Positions 33,278 through 44,223 of a DNA stretch of 64,000 nucleotides are shown here, in pieces. Numbering within the stretch: the first letter of the stretch is position 1; each line of letters starts with the position of its first letter. The translations under genes were made by a program, and so were the position numbers. Source of the DNA: Astrocystis sublimbata (Eukaryota; Ascomycota; Sordariomycetes; Xylariales; Xylariaceae); the NCBI GenBank assembly GCA_022453515.1, contig JAJNNY010000015.1, positions 558,001 to 622,000 of the forward strand, written 5' to 3'. Under the pieces are notes generated by a model that worked only from the letters and a program-made list of their open reading frames with translations, had not been told where the DNA came from and did no database searches.

Positions 33278-34597
33278 GGCTTTGGTCTAGATTGCCGAGG
33301 CGAAAAAGCATATGGATGGTGTTGTTGCATGGCGTTGGGGCGTATGGCGTTGGAGCGCAAGTGAGGTTGTTTGGGTATGGCGTTGGGGCGTTTGTAGGTG
33401 TTGGTTCCTCCTTTTTGAACAGGTCTGTTTTGTATAATTATTGCGTGTTCTTGGCACATACCCAAGGGAGCCAAGGGAGCCAATGCTCTCTCCAGCAACA
33501 TATAGCTTGGAGATTAGAATAGTAGAAGTTTGTCAACTAAATATTTCTTTGGAATCAAGAGCACTTAACTAGTGATACGAAGCCGTCTAGACTCAACCTT
33601 TGCTGTGACGAATCAAACGGCGTGCCAGACGCTCTCAGCTTGGCAACATCGATGTTTGATAATGATGTGTATTGTGACTATGAGCCTATATCCCTAAGAA
33701 AAAAAAATAAGAAATAATTAATAGAAGAAGAATCAGAGAGAAAAGCAAAAGAAAAAACTCCCGAGGAAAGGAAAATTGCAACTATCACCATGTCTGCTGC
33801 ATCTTTGGCGCTCTGTTTAATCATCCCACAAGCACCAAAGTACCCCTATACCCACAGAAAATCTTGGCAAAGATTTTCATAATCATTAGAGTCTAGAGCC
33901 CCCGTATCGCACTTTGTATTCTAGTCAGATAGAGATTGGCACATCAAATACCCCTTGTGCGGTAAGGACGTGGGTTTATGGCCCCCCCAAGAGGTTAAAT
34001 ATAACAATAATAACAACAATAGCACCAAAGTATTGCATTTTGCAATTCAGGTTGCTACGTCAAAGAGGCCCGTTCCCCAAAGATCCAGAAGTTCTCCTAA
34101 ATGCCATTGCACGATATACCAAAAATCGACAAAATCAACAAAACCAGCAGTGAATCAAAAACTCACGATCAAAAACACCCAAAATGACGTCACGGCGAAC
34201 TGTTGCATTCTCGCTTGCCACCGAGACCGCTGATCTAACGCCGATGCTCGCCGAGCGAAAAGGACACGTTGCTGATTGTCGAGGGGACCCTGCGGGTTCT
34301 CGATTACACACCTGTCTGTTGGGATTTCTGGACACGGGAACAACACGCGCCTCGAAAATGCTGCCTCCGCCTGCCGGGTTGATCCTGATGCGCTAGGTTC
34401 GTCTTAAGGAGGGGCGTTCGAATATCAAAATTTGCAGGCGCGTTCGGTGGTAAGGTTTCGCTTCGCTTTCGATGATAGCGTTTCGTTTCGCTCGAGTGCG
34501 CGAAGTAAGTCATGATATTGGGAGACTTCCAGTTCGTAATGTATGCGCTATCTTTAGGGAAGTGACCTGCTTCGATTCGATACGCGGCAGGCAGGTA

Positions 34598-34865
34598 GGT
34601 ACTTCGTCTCATGGCGTGGCGCATGTCGTGACCTAGCTTTATCCTCCTCGCACCCTTGCCCCCGGTACTTCGTCTAACAGCGTATGGCGTATGTCGTGAC
34701 CTAGCTTTGTCCTCCTCGCACCCTTGCCCCAGGTCTTCGTCGTTTCGCATGCGTGTACTCGTCGACTCGCTCGTGTGGCCTCCTCGCACCCCTGCTGCAG
34801 CATTTTGTCGCTTCGCGTGCGTGTACTCGTCGATTCGTGTGCTTGCTTAGCCTCCCGCGCTGCGT
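34598..34865. repeat. Minisatellite, four units of 66-68 bp
   Basis: Units start at about 34598, 34664, 34732 and 34800. Units 1 and 2 are close (shared GTCGTGACCTAGCTTT, then CCTCCTCGCACCCTTGCCCC). Units 3 and 4 are more diverged but keep TTCGTCG/TTTGTCG, GCGTGTACTCGTCGA and CCTCC. Further diverged material may continue to about 35150. Confidence 0.8.
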
Positions 34866-37800
34866 GACAGGCTAGGTAGTTTCGGCCATTGTGTCGTTCC
34901 GCGATTACACTGTGTGTGTCATCTCGCATGGGACTTCCGGTAGTCACTCGTTCCGTGAAAACCTTGAAGTTCTCATCGCTGCTTATCATTGCGTATACGC
35001 ACGCCCACGCGCATGCCACTGACGTCTGCTGCGTTGCGCGCGTGACTAACCACCCTTGTGGCCACCCCCCGTTGTACTGTAGGTACTGGTACATCGACGG
35101 ACATCACATCGTGAAGGTGAAGCGTGCGTGGCTTGCTTAGCCTTCACTCATGCCGTAGAGCAAGGGTCTCTTCACTTCGTGTGTATGCCTGTCCGAGGCC
35201 ATGCATGTCATGTATCGATGTCCGGGATTGCTTGATGTGCTGTTGTTGTATGTGTCGGCAGGGATTCGGCAGCAGGTATCGAGCAGTGCGACTTGGTCCT
35301 TCATAAGCAGCTTATCTGCCCTATTCTTTCTCCTCCACTCTCAACTTTTTCTTCTTCTTTTCCCTCTGCAATGTCCTCCTCCGCGTTGCTGTTTCCCAAT
35401 ATCGATCACGGAAATGAATCATTCGATTCTCGCTGCCTACCAGTGATGCAATTCGAAGATACCTAGGTACGATATAGTCGGAGGGCATCAGATACTCGGC
35501 CGTACAAGGCAAATGTTGTCGTTCGGTCGGGTACGATATCAGTCTGTAGGTAGGTCTCACGTAAATTCCCACTCCAAGGTTGAGGTTGATCTGACCTAGA
35601 TAAATGTATCAAGGAGATCAATTGTATGTCTTGACATGATTAATTCCAAAGAAAATCTCTTAGAATTTTGATCAAGCATCAAGAAGTGATATAAAGCACA
35701 GGACGTTGGTGATACATACCGCCATCTCCGACGAGAGATCAACAGCGTCGATTCCTCGGCAACGACTATCAGCCCCAATTGTAGGGCTGAGCTTATGCAG
35801 GAGGCCCTAGCCCCTAGGCCCTTCTCCCGCTCTTGGCGCTGCGCCCAAATGCGGGGAAGGGTGCTTGACGATAGGCCAAGGCCCCGTCAACCATCAGCCT
35901 TAATCCAACCTTACTGAAGGCTGACAATAGTCATCACGGAAAAAGCGACGCCACTAGGTCTCTCGCCAGAAATGGGGATATAACTGATGGATTGATTATT
36001 CCACAAGAATAGTTCAATGGTCTTCTTTGTTTCAAAGAGATAATTATAATACACCGCCAACAACAACGGATAGGGGCTAATAATACAGTGCTGCGAAGCT
36101 AAGCAAAGCGAACCAAAGAATGGAGGGAAATTTTCAGGGGAAATACCAGTTGGGCCACCGTCACCGTCTAGCAAGCCAGAGCGCCATGACCACCGACGAA
36201 TAGTTTGAGGAATAAGTTTTGGAATTACTCGATTGGGGGTCAATATACTCAGCCTTCCTTTTTGTACGTTCTGCAGCGGCCGCGTTGTTTTTGGCCTTGT
36301 AGAGATGTTTCGAGAACCTGGCTCGTTTCTGCAATTACAAGGTGCCTTGATTAAGTTTGAGAATGTTGAGAGTCCCGAACTAATAATGACGAATATGACG
36401 TTTGCGATGCAGGCAAGATGTCAAGTGCCGAGGTAGCATGAGCTTCACCATAACACGAGGGCTCCCTTATACAGGGCTGTTTGGGCTACAAGTTCTGTAT
36501 ATATAAAGATTCAACGACTCCCACTGTATAGGAGAGCCCAGGAATCAATAGAATTAACACCCAACCCTACTATTCTACTTGGCTACGTGGCTACTTCTAT
36601 ATTCCTCTACTCTGGTGCCAAAGCACTTGACACAAGAATACCTACTAGGCAAGTGCGGTATACGACTCATTGCAACACACTAAGCACCTGCACTTGGGCA
36701 TATAAGAACCTGACACATCGCATTCTTTGACTACGTACCACATGGAAAACTCACGAGGCTAACACGAGTGACACACACGTGTATCACGCATCGCTTAAAG
36801 AGCCTCACGAGAGACTGCAGGGGTTGTGTCGATAAGTTAACTACAAGCCTGCATACTACTACGTGCTCATGACTTGAAGATTTGTTGGGCAAGCAGAAGA
36901 GAAGTTGCCCTGCGCCGCTGTGACCAGGTGCTATCCCTGACCAGCTGAGCCACCATGACGGTTCCATATTAACTATATAAGGGGCTGCAGACGGCCGATT
37001 CCTCCGTGTTGACAAGGTTTCTATATTTTGGACAGTGTACAGGTCAATAGGATGATGATTGTTAGCTTGACGCTGGCGGGAGAACCGGCAAGGAGGTTTG
37101 GGTATAAAAATGCCCCCTGAATACTTGCTGAACAGGGGCGGTTGGTGGTAAAAAATGCTCCGATACTGATCGATAGCGAGTATTGTAGAGGAGTCTCTCA
37201 AACAGCCTTATGAGCAACAGTACTCTTGCTTCTCCTGTCTCTAGCATCGAGCTAACGATCATCATCCTGTTGACCTGTAGTCAGTGGTTTAGAGCTAGCT
37301 GCAGACCACCTGAACAGTCATAATGACAGGCTGACCCAGCAGGCAGAAGCTTCCACCTCCCCAACAAACTCGCTACTCGCTACCGAAGGCTTGGCCGGAG
37401 GTCCACGGCTCCACGCCACGGCATCGGGTCCCATCTGCCGATCTGGCTTGGCTCGCTTACACTAGCGAGGGAGGGGGTTCTGTGGCATGATCTCGGGCAT
37501 GGTCACAGGCCCTGTACCTGCCCCCCAAAATCTAGGACCATAGTGATAGATTCTGTGACTAGGGACTATTTTTTGGCTAGAATTGGTGTCCCGTACAGTT
37601 GGGCTCTAGCTGGAGACTGTTACCGAGCTAATCATAGCCCACAGACTGTTACAGAGTTTAAATATCTAGTCACTTCTGTAAATCATGTTGGATTCTGGAG
37701 ACTGTCCTCTATCCACGTAGCCTACCTAGCCTCTTATACCGAAGGCACGTACGAATAATTAACGAAAGAAATAGAGGGCCCGTCGAACTTAGAGAATGGA

Positions 37801-38030
37801 TACTAGAGACTGGAGGTATTTAAGCCGTGGCTCTATTCCTCTCTTTATTGGAAAGCGTAGATTTCTACGATGTATTGTTGTATACGAAGTTGGAAGCGGA
37901 GCTTGATGTTACGAACCAACAAGGGCCGACCAGTCGGGAAGGCCTAGTGCAGCCACCAAGCCAGATATGATGCGGAGTAGTGGAGCACGTATGGACGATA
38001 TGCAAGTAAACCGTATAAGGGTTTACTAGG

Positions 38031-38121
38031 GAGCTCTGTTCGCTCTACAGAGCAAGGAGAGCAGCTCTGATAGCTCTACAGAGCAGATAGAGCTCGAGCT
38101 CTGTAAGCTCTATAGAGCACA
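38031..38121. repeat. Cluster of GCTCT...AGAGC palindromes
   Basis: Repeated short palindromes GCTCTACAGAGC, AGCTCTACAGAGC and GCTCTATAGAGC with GAGCTCGAGCTC between them, in about 90 bp; nearly every segment can pair with another. Confidence 0.8.
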
Positions 38122-38479
38122 CAGAACACAGGCATTTGTATGAAGGAAGGAAATACTATATAGCCACGACAGTATTCCTATATATCTAGTCTTTCCTTAC
38201 TTTACTATTTAATCTAAGCATACTAATAGTTCTTGGAATAGGAGTAACCTCCTAACAACTTAGTGAACGATACCTTATATTGCTTAGCGATCCTTTGTTA
38301 TAAGCTTAGCCCTTATCCTTAGGAACATAAACCTACTAAGACCCCTACTCTACCCTGTACTCAGTGTTACGGATAGAGCAGTCGTTACACTTAGGTACCT
38401 ATGAATACGGATATGCTAGTATCTAAGTAGTAAGTATCTATGACAACGATGAAGATGATAGATGATCTATATCCCAGGA

Positions 38480-38506
38480 GGTCAACAAGGTCAACAAGGT
38501 CAACAA
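38480..38506. repeat. 3 x 9-bp tandem repeat GGTCAACAA
   Basis: Three perfect copies lying between AGGAGGT and ACCTCCT, so the repeat is the loop of a potential hairpin. Confidence 0.9.
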
Positions 38507-38852
38507 GCCATTACCTCCTAGATGATAGATGGTAGATGCTACATCACTTATTCTTTACTAAGTCCGTAGAAATAGAACATAAGATAAAGCACGGCCCTCG
38601 TCAACTTTGATATGATCAATCTCAGAGCTGGTCACATGAGGGGCAGCAGTGCCAGTCCAGCTGACAGACTAATGGGTAAGTACCAGGTAGGTTCCGCATC
38701 AAACGCGACAGGGTATCAATTCAATGCAACGAAAAGTCAACAAAATCACACCGATGTATATGATATACCAAGGGAGCATGGACTGACAATACGTCTGTCT
38801 ACCTTGATTTACCTTGATTCACAAAGAAGGTCACCTACAGAGAGACAAAACT

Positions 38853-38886
38853 CACCAGCACCAGCACCAGCACCAGCAACAGCAGA
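38853..38886. repeat. (CACCAG)n microsatellite
   Basis: Four CACCAG units followed by CAACAGCAG-like variants, in non-coding DNA. Confidence 0.85.
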
Positions 38887-39913
38887 GGGCAGGCAGACAG
38901 ACGGACAACGCTCAGCTGACAGAGAAGGCAAGATAGCATTCCCTTTCAATCTGTACGTAAAACGAAACGCAATTTTTCAACGGCATCGTAGCACAAGCAC
39001 AAGATTGACGCATCCGTTGCTTCTGCTTATGCTGGGCAATCAATCCTAAGAATACAAACCCATTGCTGCCCTAGAGAAATCCATACCCACATAAGAGGAA
39101 AGCCTCCAATGGCAATGCCCGTTTGCCATAATCTGCCGTAATAAGAAAAGACCAATGTACTGTGAACCCTCTGCCCACTGCCAACCTCAGTGTTGCCTCG
39201 CAAGGTCCCCAATATATCAAGCAACCAACCAACCACACCAAGGACGAAGATCAGCGTGCCTTTGCGTATACCGAGTGGTAGACCCTGACCACTCGCATGA
39301 TAAGCCTACATTCCCCGTCCCATCGCTCTGTGCATGTATTCGATAGATTTCGTGTGATGTGCCTCGTGCGCCGCATATATGTACGCAAAGCAGGTGAGAG
39401 AGAGTCTTGCTATTCGAGACGGACCGAGGAAAATAGGTTTTTATGCCGCCGTCGGTTGCTCGTTGTCGTCGGTGCTCTGTCTTCCAAGAGACCAACTTTT
39501 TTTTTGTAGGGAGTGTAGGCCTGGGCATGTATGCGTGTGTCATATATACGCCTCAGGCTGAAAGGAAAAGAGAAGAAGAGCGCGAGCGGCGTTTGGAATC
39601 ACCCTGCGGCAGGCGCTGTGCTTCCTACTTTCATGACGACACAACGAAGTTCTTGCTGAATGGACAAACCCATCGCCATGCGCCGAAAAACACAAAGGGA
39701 CATTGGATGATCCCCGAATTGATGTTCGCTCAACGACATCAGGACCGTGAACAGCAGCCATAAGCGGTTGAAGCCTGCATTGTAACAGCCTCAGCTCGGA
39801 TTCACCGCCCCTAGTCTCAGGCTTAGCCCAGGTTCCCCTGATATCTTAGATTACTGCCATCACATCTCGATTGGCTGTGTGCCTGACATTGTTTTTCCGT
39901 TGCGCGTTGGAAG

Positions 39914-41038
39914 CTAGTTCACGGGCAATCGGTCGAGACGGCCGCCCTTGGCCAGCCAATCCTGCTCTATCAAGGTCTCGCGGTCCTGCCACAAGAAGCG
40001 GTAGGCGGTCTTGATGGTGCCGTCGCTCACACCGGCGACACCGGCGATCTGCTTGGAGCTCTTGCCCTCGCCCATGAGGTGGGAGATCATGTAGATGCAA
40101 GCAGCGGCGACGGACAGGGGCGAACGGCCGGCGAGGTCCTTGACAGCGGAGCTCTTCTCGCACAGCTCGGAGGAGAAGCGGGACATGAGATGGTTGTTGG
40201 TGAAGCGCAGGCCGCTGCAGTAGCGGGCGCACAGCTCGGTGGCGTTGGTGGCGCTGAGGGTGGGCGGGGCGGCGCCGTCGTTGATGGGACGGACAAAGGC
40301 CTTGTTCTTGTCGTCCTGGAGGAACTTCTCGAGCATCTTGAAGGTGCGGCCGATCTCCTTCTTGGGAACCTTGGTGAGGGCGAAGATCTCGCGGAAGGTG
40401 CGCGGGGCGTTGGACTGGCGGCAGGCGATGAAGATGCAGCCGGCGATGATGACCTCGATGGACTTGCCCTTGAAGTACTTGGCGTCGTCGGTCATCTTGA
40501 AGATGTGCTTGGCCGCGTCCTGGGTGGTCTTGGAGATGTTCATAGCGTCACAAAAGTTGGAGATCTCGCGGTAGGCGGCGAGCAGGGTGGCGTTGCTGCC
40601 CTTGCCGTCCTTGTCATTCTTCTTGGCGGCCTTGTTCTGCAGGCGCTGCAGCTCGCGGGCGTCCTTACCGTCGAAGGCGATGTTGGTCTCGAGCTGGGAG
40701 CCGTTGAGCAGCGGGTTGACGGCATCACCGACACGGCTGGGGTCGTCGTTGTTCTGGTCGTCGTTGGCAAAGGTCCGCCACTCGGAGCGCGTGTCGATAA
40801 TACGGTCGCCGAGGACGAGCCCGCACGAGGCGCACACCATGTCGCCCGAGGAGAACTCTTCGATCAGGTTGGGGGGAAACTCGCGGCAGTCCTGGCAGTG
40901 CATGATCTCGTTGAGGTTCTGCTCCCACTCCTGCTCCTTCTGCAAGCGCGTGGCTTCGTCGCTGGCGGCGGCGCTGGCGATCTGCTGGGCCATGATGAAG
41001 GCATCCGAGTTGGATGTGGCCGAGGTGGCGGAAGCCAT
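39914..41038 (-). CDS. sua7: Transcription initiation factor TFIIB
   Basis: General RNA polymerase II factor bridging TBP-bound promoter and polymerase. Intronless, 374 aa, start at ATG 41038 (MASATSATS). The N-terminal zinc ribbon has CQDC and CASCGLVLGD, followed by the B-reader/linker region with SEWRTFANDD. Two cyclin-like repeats follow: the first around ISNFCDAMNISKTTQ to IFIACRQSNAPRTFREI, the second around LCARYCSGLRFTNN to AAACIYMISHLMGEG, with KQIAGVAGVSDGTIKTAYR closing it. Length and order match fungal TFIIB. The plus strand opposite carries a 329-codon open frame caused only by GC-rich third positions. A 6-bp repeat lies upstream. Assignment is very secure. Confidence 0.97.
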   Translation of the reverse strand: MASATSATSNSDAFIMAQQIASAAASDEATRLQKEQEWEQNLNEIMHCQDCREFPPNLIEEFSSGDMVCASCGLVLGDRIIDTRSEWRTFANDDQNNDDPSRVGDAVNPLLNGSQLETNIAFDGKDARELQRLQNKAAKKNDKDGKGSNATLLAAYREISNFCDAMNISKTTQDAAKHIFKMTDDAKYFKGKSIEVIIAGCIFIACRQSNAPRTFREIFALTKVPKKEIGRTFKMLEKFLQDDKNKAFVRPINDGAAPPTLSATNATELCARYCSGLRFTNNHLMSRFSSELCEKSSAVKDLAGRSPLSVAAACIYMISHLMGEGKSSKQIAGVAGVSDGTIKTAYRFLWQDRETLIEQDWLAKGGRLDRLPVN

Positions 41039-41355
41039 GGTGGGCGACAGCGGCGGCGACAGCCGTGATGGAGCCGGTATATGTGACTGCGACCGAAAAG
41101 AAATGACTACTTCTCCCGAGTACTTGATGGGTGCAGCAATGGACACTACTGCGCAGCCCACGCAATGGAGACGAATTAGCAAAGGAATGGAAAGAAAAGA
41201 ATGAAATGGTATTGTGTTGGCAGAATGTGGGAGGGGGGGGAAGAGAAAAGAAATTGAGAAGGAACGATTACCAGACGTGAGGTGAGGTCGGTCGGTAATC
41301 GTGAACGAGGCAGGATGCGACGAGGTTTGAAGTCGGGGCCGGGGCCACAAGGCGA

Positions 41356-41389
<34 letters not shown>

Positions 41390-42863
41390 CAGGCTGACTA
41401 ATCACGTGCGCCTTGATGATTACTAACAGGATTCCAGACCAGACTAGGAAAGAACCTAGACACAGTTCATTGCTGACAGGGTTTATGGTTGAAGTACCGA
41501 GGTACCTAGAACCTAGAACCGATAAGCTTTGTAAGTGCGCAAACGTGGAAACAATGGCAATTGACTGAGGATTCTTCTGCAATGCAATTCTTCTGCAATG
41601 CAATGCAGCGTTTAATTCTATTAAGGACGTACGTAATCAGTATCTAGGTATATAACCGAAACAAGACCACGTTTAGCCTTTGTTCATAGAAACAGATGAC
41701 AGCTTCAGTCACAACGCATCGTGCACTTTCTCTACTCATCAAGATGACTTATCAATTGTCAAGAACAAAGAAAAAGCAAACGTACGTTCCTCATCCAGTC
41801 TAAAAAAACGACCCATGAAGACGTCAGATCACTGAGCGACTTCTAGAAATACGATTGATCTAACATAGCCCACCTGAGGCATACATGGGGCAGGGCACTG
41901 GGGGCCAAAAAACTACAAGTCATCTACACATAGGAGGTATGTAGTAATCTTACCAATCGTGCACCTCGCCTCCAACCACACGCGAATTCCACGTAGTTGG
42001 CTAGGAATATGCCATAGTAGATAAAGAAGGGCAGACTACTCGCAATCGCCCTTCTCATCCGCTCTCAAGTGACAAAGTGACAAGTGTCAAACATGTGAGA
42101 ATGCCCTTCCAAAGCCCTTCGAGCCGATTGAGCCTCGCTAGCGAGGTACCATACGATGCGGAGTGGCTTGGTCGAGGGTCGCGGCCCAGATCGACCGCCC
42201 GTCAGCCCGCAATGCCTCCAACGCCCGGCCCCCGCAGTGCATCGTACACCCTGCGACGATCAAGCCTTCATGGAAGAAGACATGATCAGATATAAACATT
42301 CCATGTTAACATACTATTTATATCGCTTTCAAACAATAACGCAGTTCCAAAGCTATTTCATGCAATATTTTTGAGTTAAACGAATATTAGATAGAAATGG
42401 AAATAAATCGACAACGTAGGCTCGTAAGTAAAGGTTTCATTTATATCTCACCCTTCGCGCCCAGCACCCACAGCCACTCCCGATGACACCCGCCCTAGGC
42501 AGATTACAGCCTGGTTGGCTTATAATAGCACTTTCTGTCCCGTAATGGTACCCAACGTCGTATTGACATAGCTGGCAATTGCCTTATTGTGAGTCCTGCG
42601 CAGCAGAAGTGCACAGACTCGGCACAGGGAATGGAAGGGCATGTTTTCTGAGACTGCCTAGGCAATCGTTGTGCGATGCGATCGTGGAAGAGGCTGGTAG
42701 GTCCGCTCATTTAACCCGCAAACTCCCCCGCGACACCGTCGCACTGCGATGTCATTCCAAGATGTGTCGCTTACCTGCTTCCTACCTTAATTACCTGGCA
42801 CCCTGGTAAATAAAACAAACCCCTCCTTCTACGATTACCTGTATAAATTGGAAAGTCTTCAAG
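41039..42863. other. Intergenic spacer, 1.8 kb
   Basis: Head-to-head space between TFIIB and a membrane-protein gene, so it holds both promoters. Includes the ACAGGC repeat near the TFIIB leader. No gene supported; a GC-rich patch at 42080-42290 with CTCGCTAGCGAG may be a repeat relic. Confidence 0.5.
41357..41386. repeat. 5 x 6-bp tandem repeat ACAGGC
   Basis: Five perfect copies, about 320 bp upstream of the TFIIB start codon. Confidence 0.92.
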
Positions 42864-43529
42864 ATGGGCATACTTTTCATCCGGCACAACAAAGGCGCAA
42901 TTAGCCTCTCCGCCAGAGCCACATCGGAACCAGACCAAAACACCAAAGCCGTAGACCCGTGGCTCATCGTCCTGATCGTCGCCGGCTCGCTGGTCCTCGC
43001 CACCCTCGCCGGCACCCTCATCGCGCACTACATCCGGGCGCGGCGGAAGCAGGGCAAGGGGTTCACGTATCTGGAGAAAGCGAGCAGCTTGTCCTTGTCG
43101 CGGAAGCGGAGCCCAGACGCAGATGCCGAACGGCGGCGCACGGAGGACATGGAGCGCGACATGATGATCCGGAAGTCGCTGGCGAGTCGCCCCAATAGCG
43201 CTAGTATTTCATTCACTCTGCCTATGCACGGTGGTGTTGACGATGTTGCGACTCAGTCGGAGGAGGCACGGCTAAATGAGGCCCGGCCAGAGCAAGTCCA
43301 GATCCAAGCGCGAGACGAAACGGCAAGCCTGAGAGAGGACTACAAGGCGTGGGAGGCGCGTGTGCAGGCTGAGAGAGGCACTTCGCATCTCAGCGGCGGT
43401 GGTGCTGGTGTTGGTGATGGTGCTGGAATGAGTCGGCACCCGGCCTTTGCGACGTATCTCTCCGTACCGCAGCCCACGCGCTCGCCTTCGCCGCATAGGG
43501 GCTATCCTCAGCCCCCACCGCTGGCATAA
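42864..43529 (+). CDS. Hypothetical single-pass membrane protein
   Basis: Intronless, 221 aa, family not recognised. One strong transmembrane helix at about residues 33-56 (DPWLIVLIVAGSLVLATLAG) is followed by a basic stop-transfer stretch (RARRKQGKG), so the C-terminus is probably cytoplasmic. The rest is charged and disordered: ERRRTEDMERDMMIRKSL, a possible amphipathic helix around YKAWEARVQAERG, a Gly-rich patch, and a Ser/Pro-rich end RSPSPHRGYPQPPPLA. Codon use and the absence of stops support a real gene; no enzyme motif is present. Confidence 0.65.
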   Translation: MGILFIRHNKGAISLSARATSEPDQNTKAVDPWLIVLIVAGSLVLATLAGTLIAHYIRARRKQGKGFTYLEKASSLSLSRKRSPDADAERRRTEDMERDMMIRKSLASRPNSASISFTLPMHGGVDDVATQSEEARLNEARPEQVQIQARDETASLREDYKAWEARVQAERGTSHLSGGGAGVGDGAGMSRHPAFATYLSVPQPTRSPSPHRGYPQPPPLA

Positions 43530-44223
43530 TCAAGGGAAAGAATGCATCGGCAGCAACATTAAAGACACAGCAAATGATTGGAGCGTGGAGTTGGGAGTTT
43601 CGTGGTCGGAATTTATTGTTTTCTGGGTATTGTTCAAATTATACGGTGGCTCGGATGGTGATAGCGGGCATTGCATTAGTTCTTACTGTGTGTTGCAGGC
43701 ATGGCGGAGTTCCGCCTTTCGTGCCATAAGAATGCGATGTGCGTCCGCGAGTGGGGGCGATTTCCTGCATCTTGCTAACGCAGCGTTGTCTGATCGTTTC
43801 TGTACTGGGGATAATGCTATGCTGCTCTCTTGTTACGTGTCATTGAATTGAATTGAGGAAAATCTAAAATAGTGAACGTGCCTACCTAGTAGCTATTTTG
43901 AGGTTTTCTAACCTGGTTCATGTCCTGAACTTACATGGATCCTTATGCGTTATATCGCGGGTTGCATCATCTCCTCCACCTTGATGTCTTGGTTTGCTAG
44001 TAGTGTTACATCGCTGGTGACAAATTCCCATCTGCCTTCGCAGTATGTGACAGCGCTGGTAGGTCATAGGTTCAAAATTTATTGCTGCACTTTCGCTCTC
44101 GTTCTGCTTTTCTATGTGCTAAAATTCCATCAATGCAAAACTAGCTCCCGTGTGGCAGGGTGACCTGTGTTGTGTTTTTATTCCTAATCATTTGTTATAC
44201 ATAAAATCGTTGTTCTAGTGGAA
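43530..44223. other. Intergenic spacer
   Basis: No gene supported. CCTACCTAGTAG near 43881 is another copy of the dispersed word. Confidence 0.5.

Larger units (their letters stand above)
33278..39913. other. 6.6-kb gene-poor, repeat-rich region
   Basis: No open frame here shows a recognisable domain, plausible introns or promoter context. It contains a four-unit minisatellite (34598-34865), a GCTCT palindrome cluster (38031-38121), small tandem repeats (38480-38506, 38853-38886), a hairpin GGGCTCC...GGAGAGCCC (about 36469-36533) and possible LTR fragments (about 35778-35930, 37190-37280). Base composition switches between GC-rich and AT-rich patches. It reads as degraded transposon and satellite DNA between housekeeping genes. 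Confidence 0.55.

Noticed and set aside
35778..35930. Possible LTR (TGTAGGG...GGCTGACA)
   Set aside because: TG...CA ends are there but the inverted termini match poorly and no target-site duplication was found.
36469..36533. Inverted repeat GGGCTCC.../...GGAGAGCCC
   Set aside because: Imperfect arms and no flanking duplication; could be a small MITE but support is too weak.
38480..38506. CRISPR-like array
   Set aside because: Three 9-bp head-to-tail copies without spacers in a eukaryotic genome; a simple tandem repeat.
38612..39049. 145-codon plus-strand frame
   Set aside because: Contains a microsatellite translated as Pro-Ala repeats and no recognisable domain; not supported as a gene.
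40079..41068. 329-codon open frame on the plus strand
   Set aside because: It lies antisense to the TFIIB coding region and reflects GC-rich third codon positions; the Gly/Val/Leu-rich protein has no domain.
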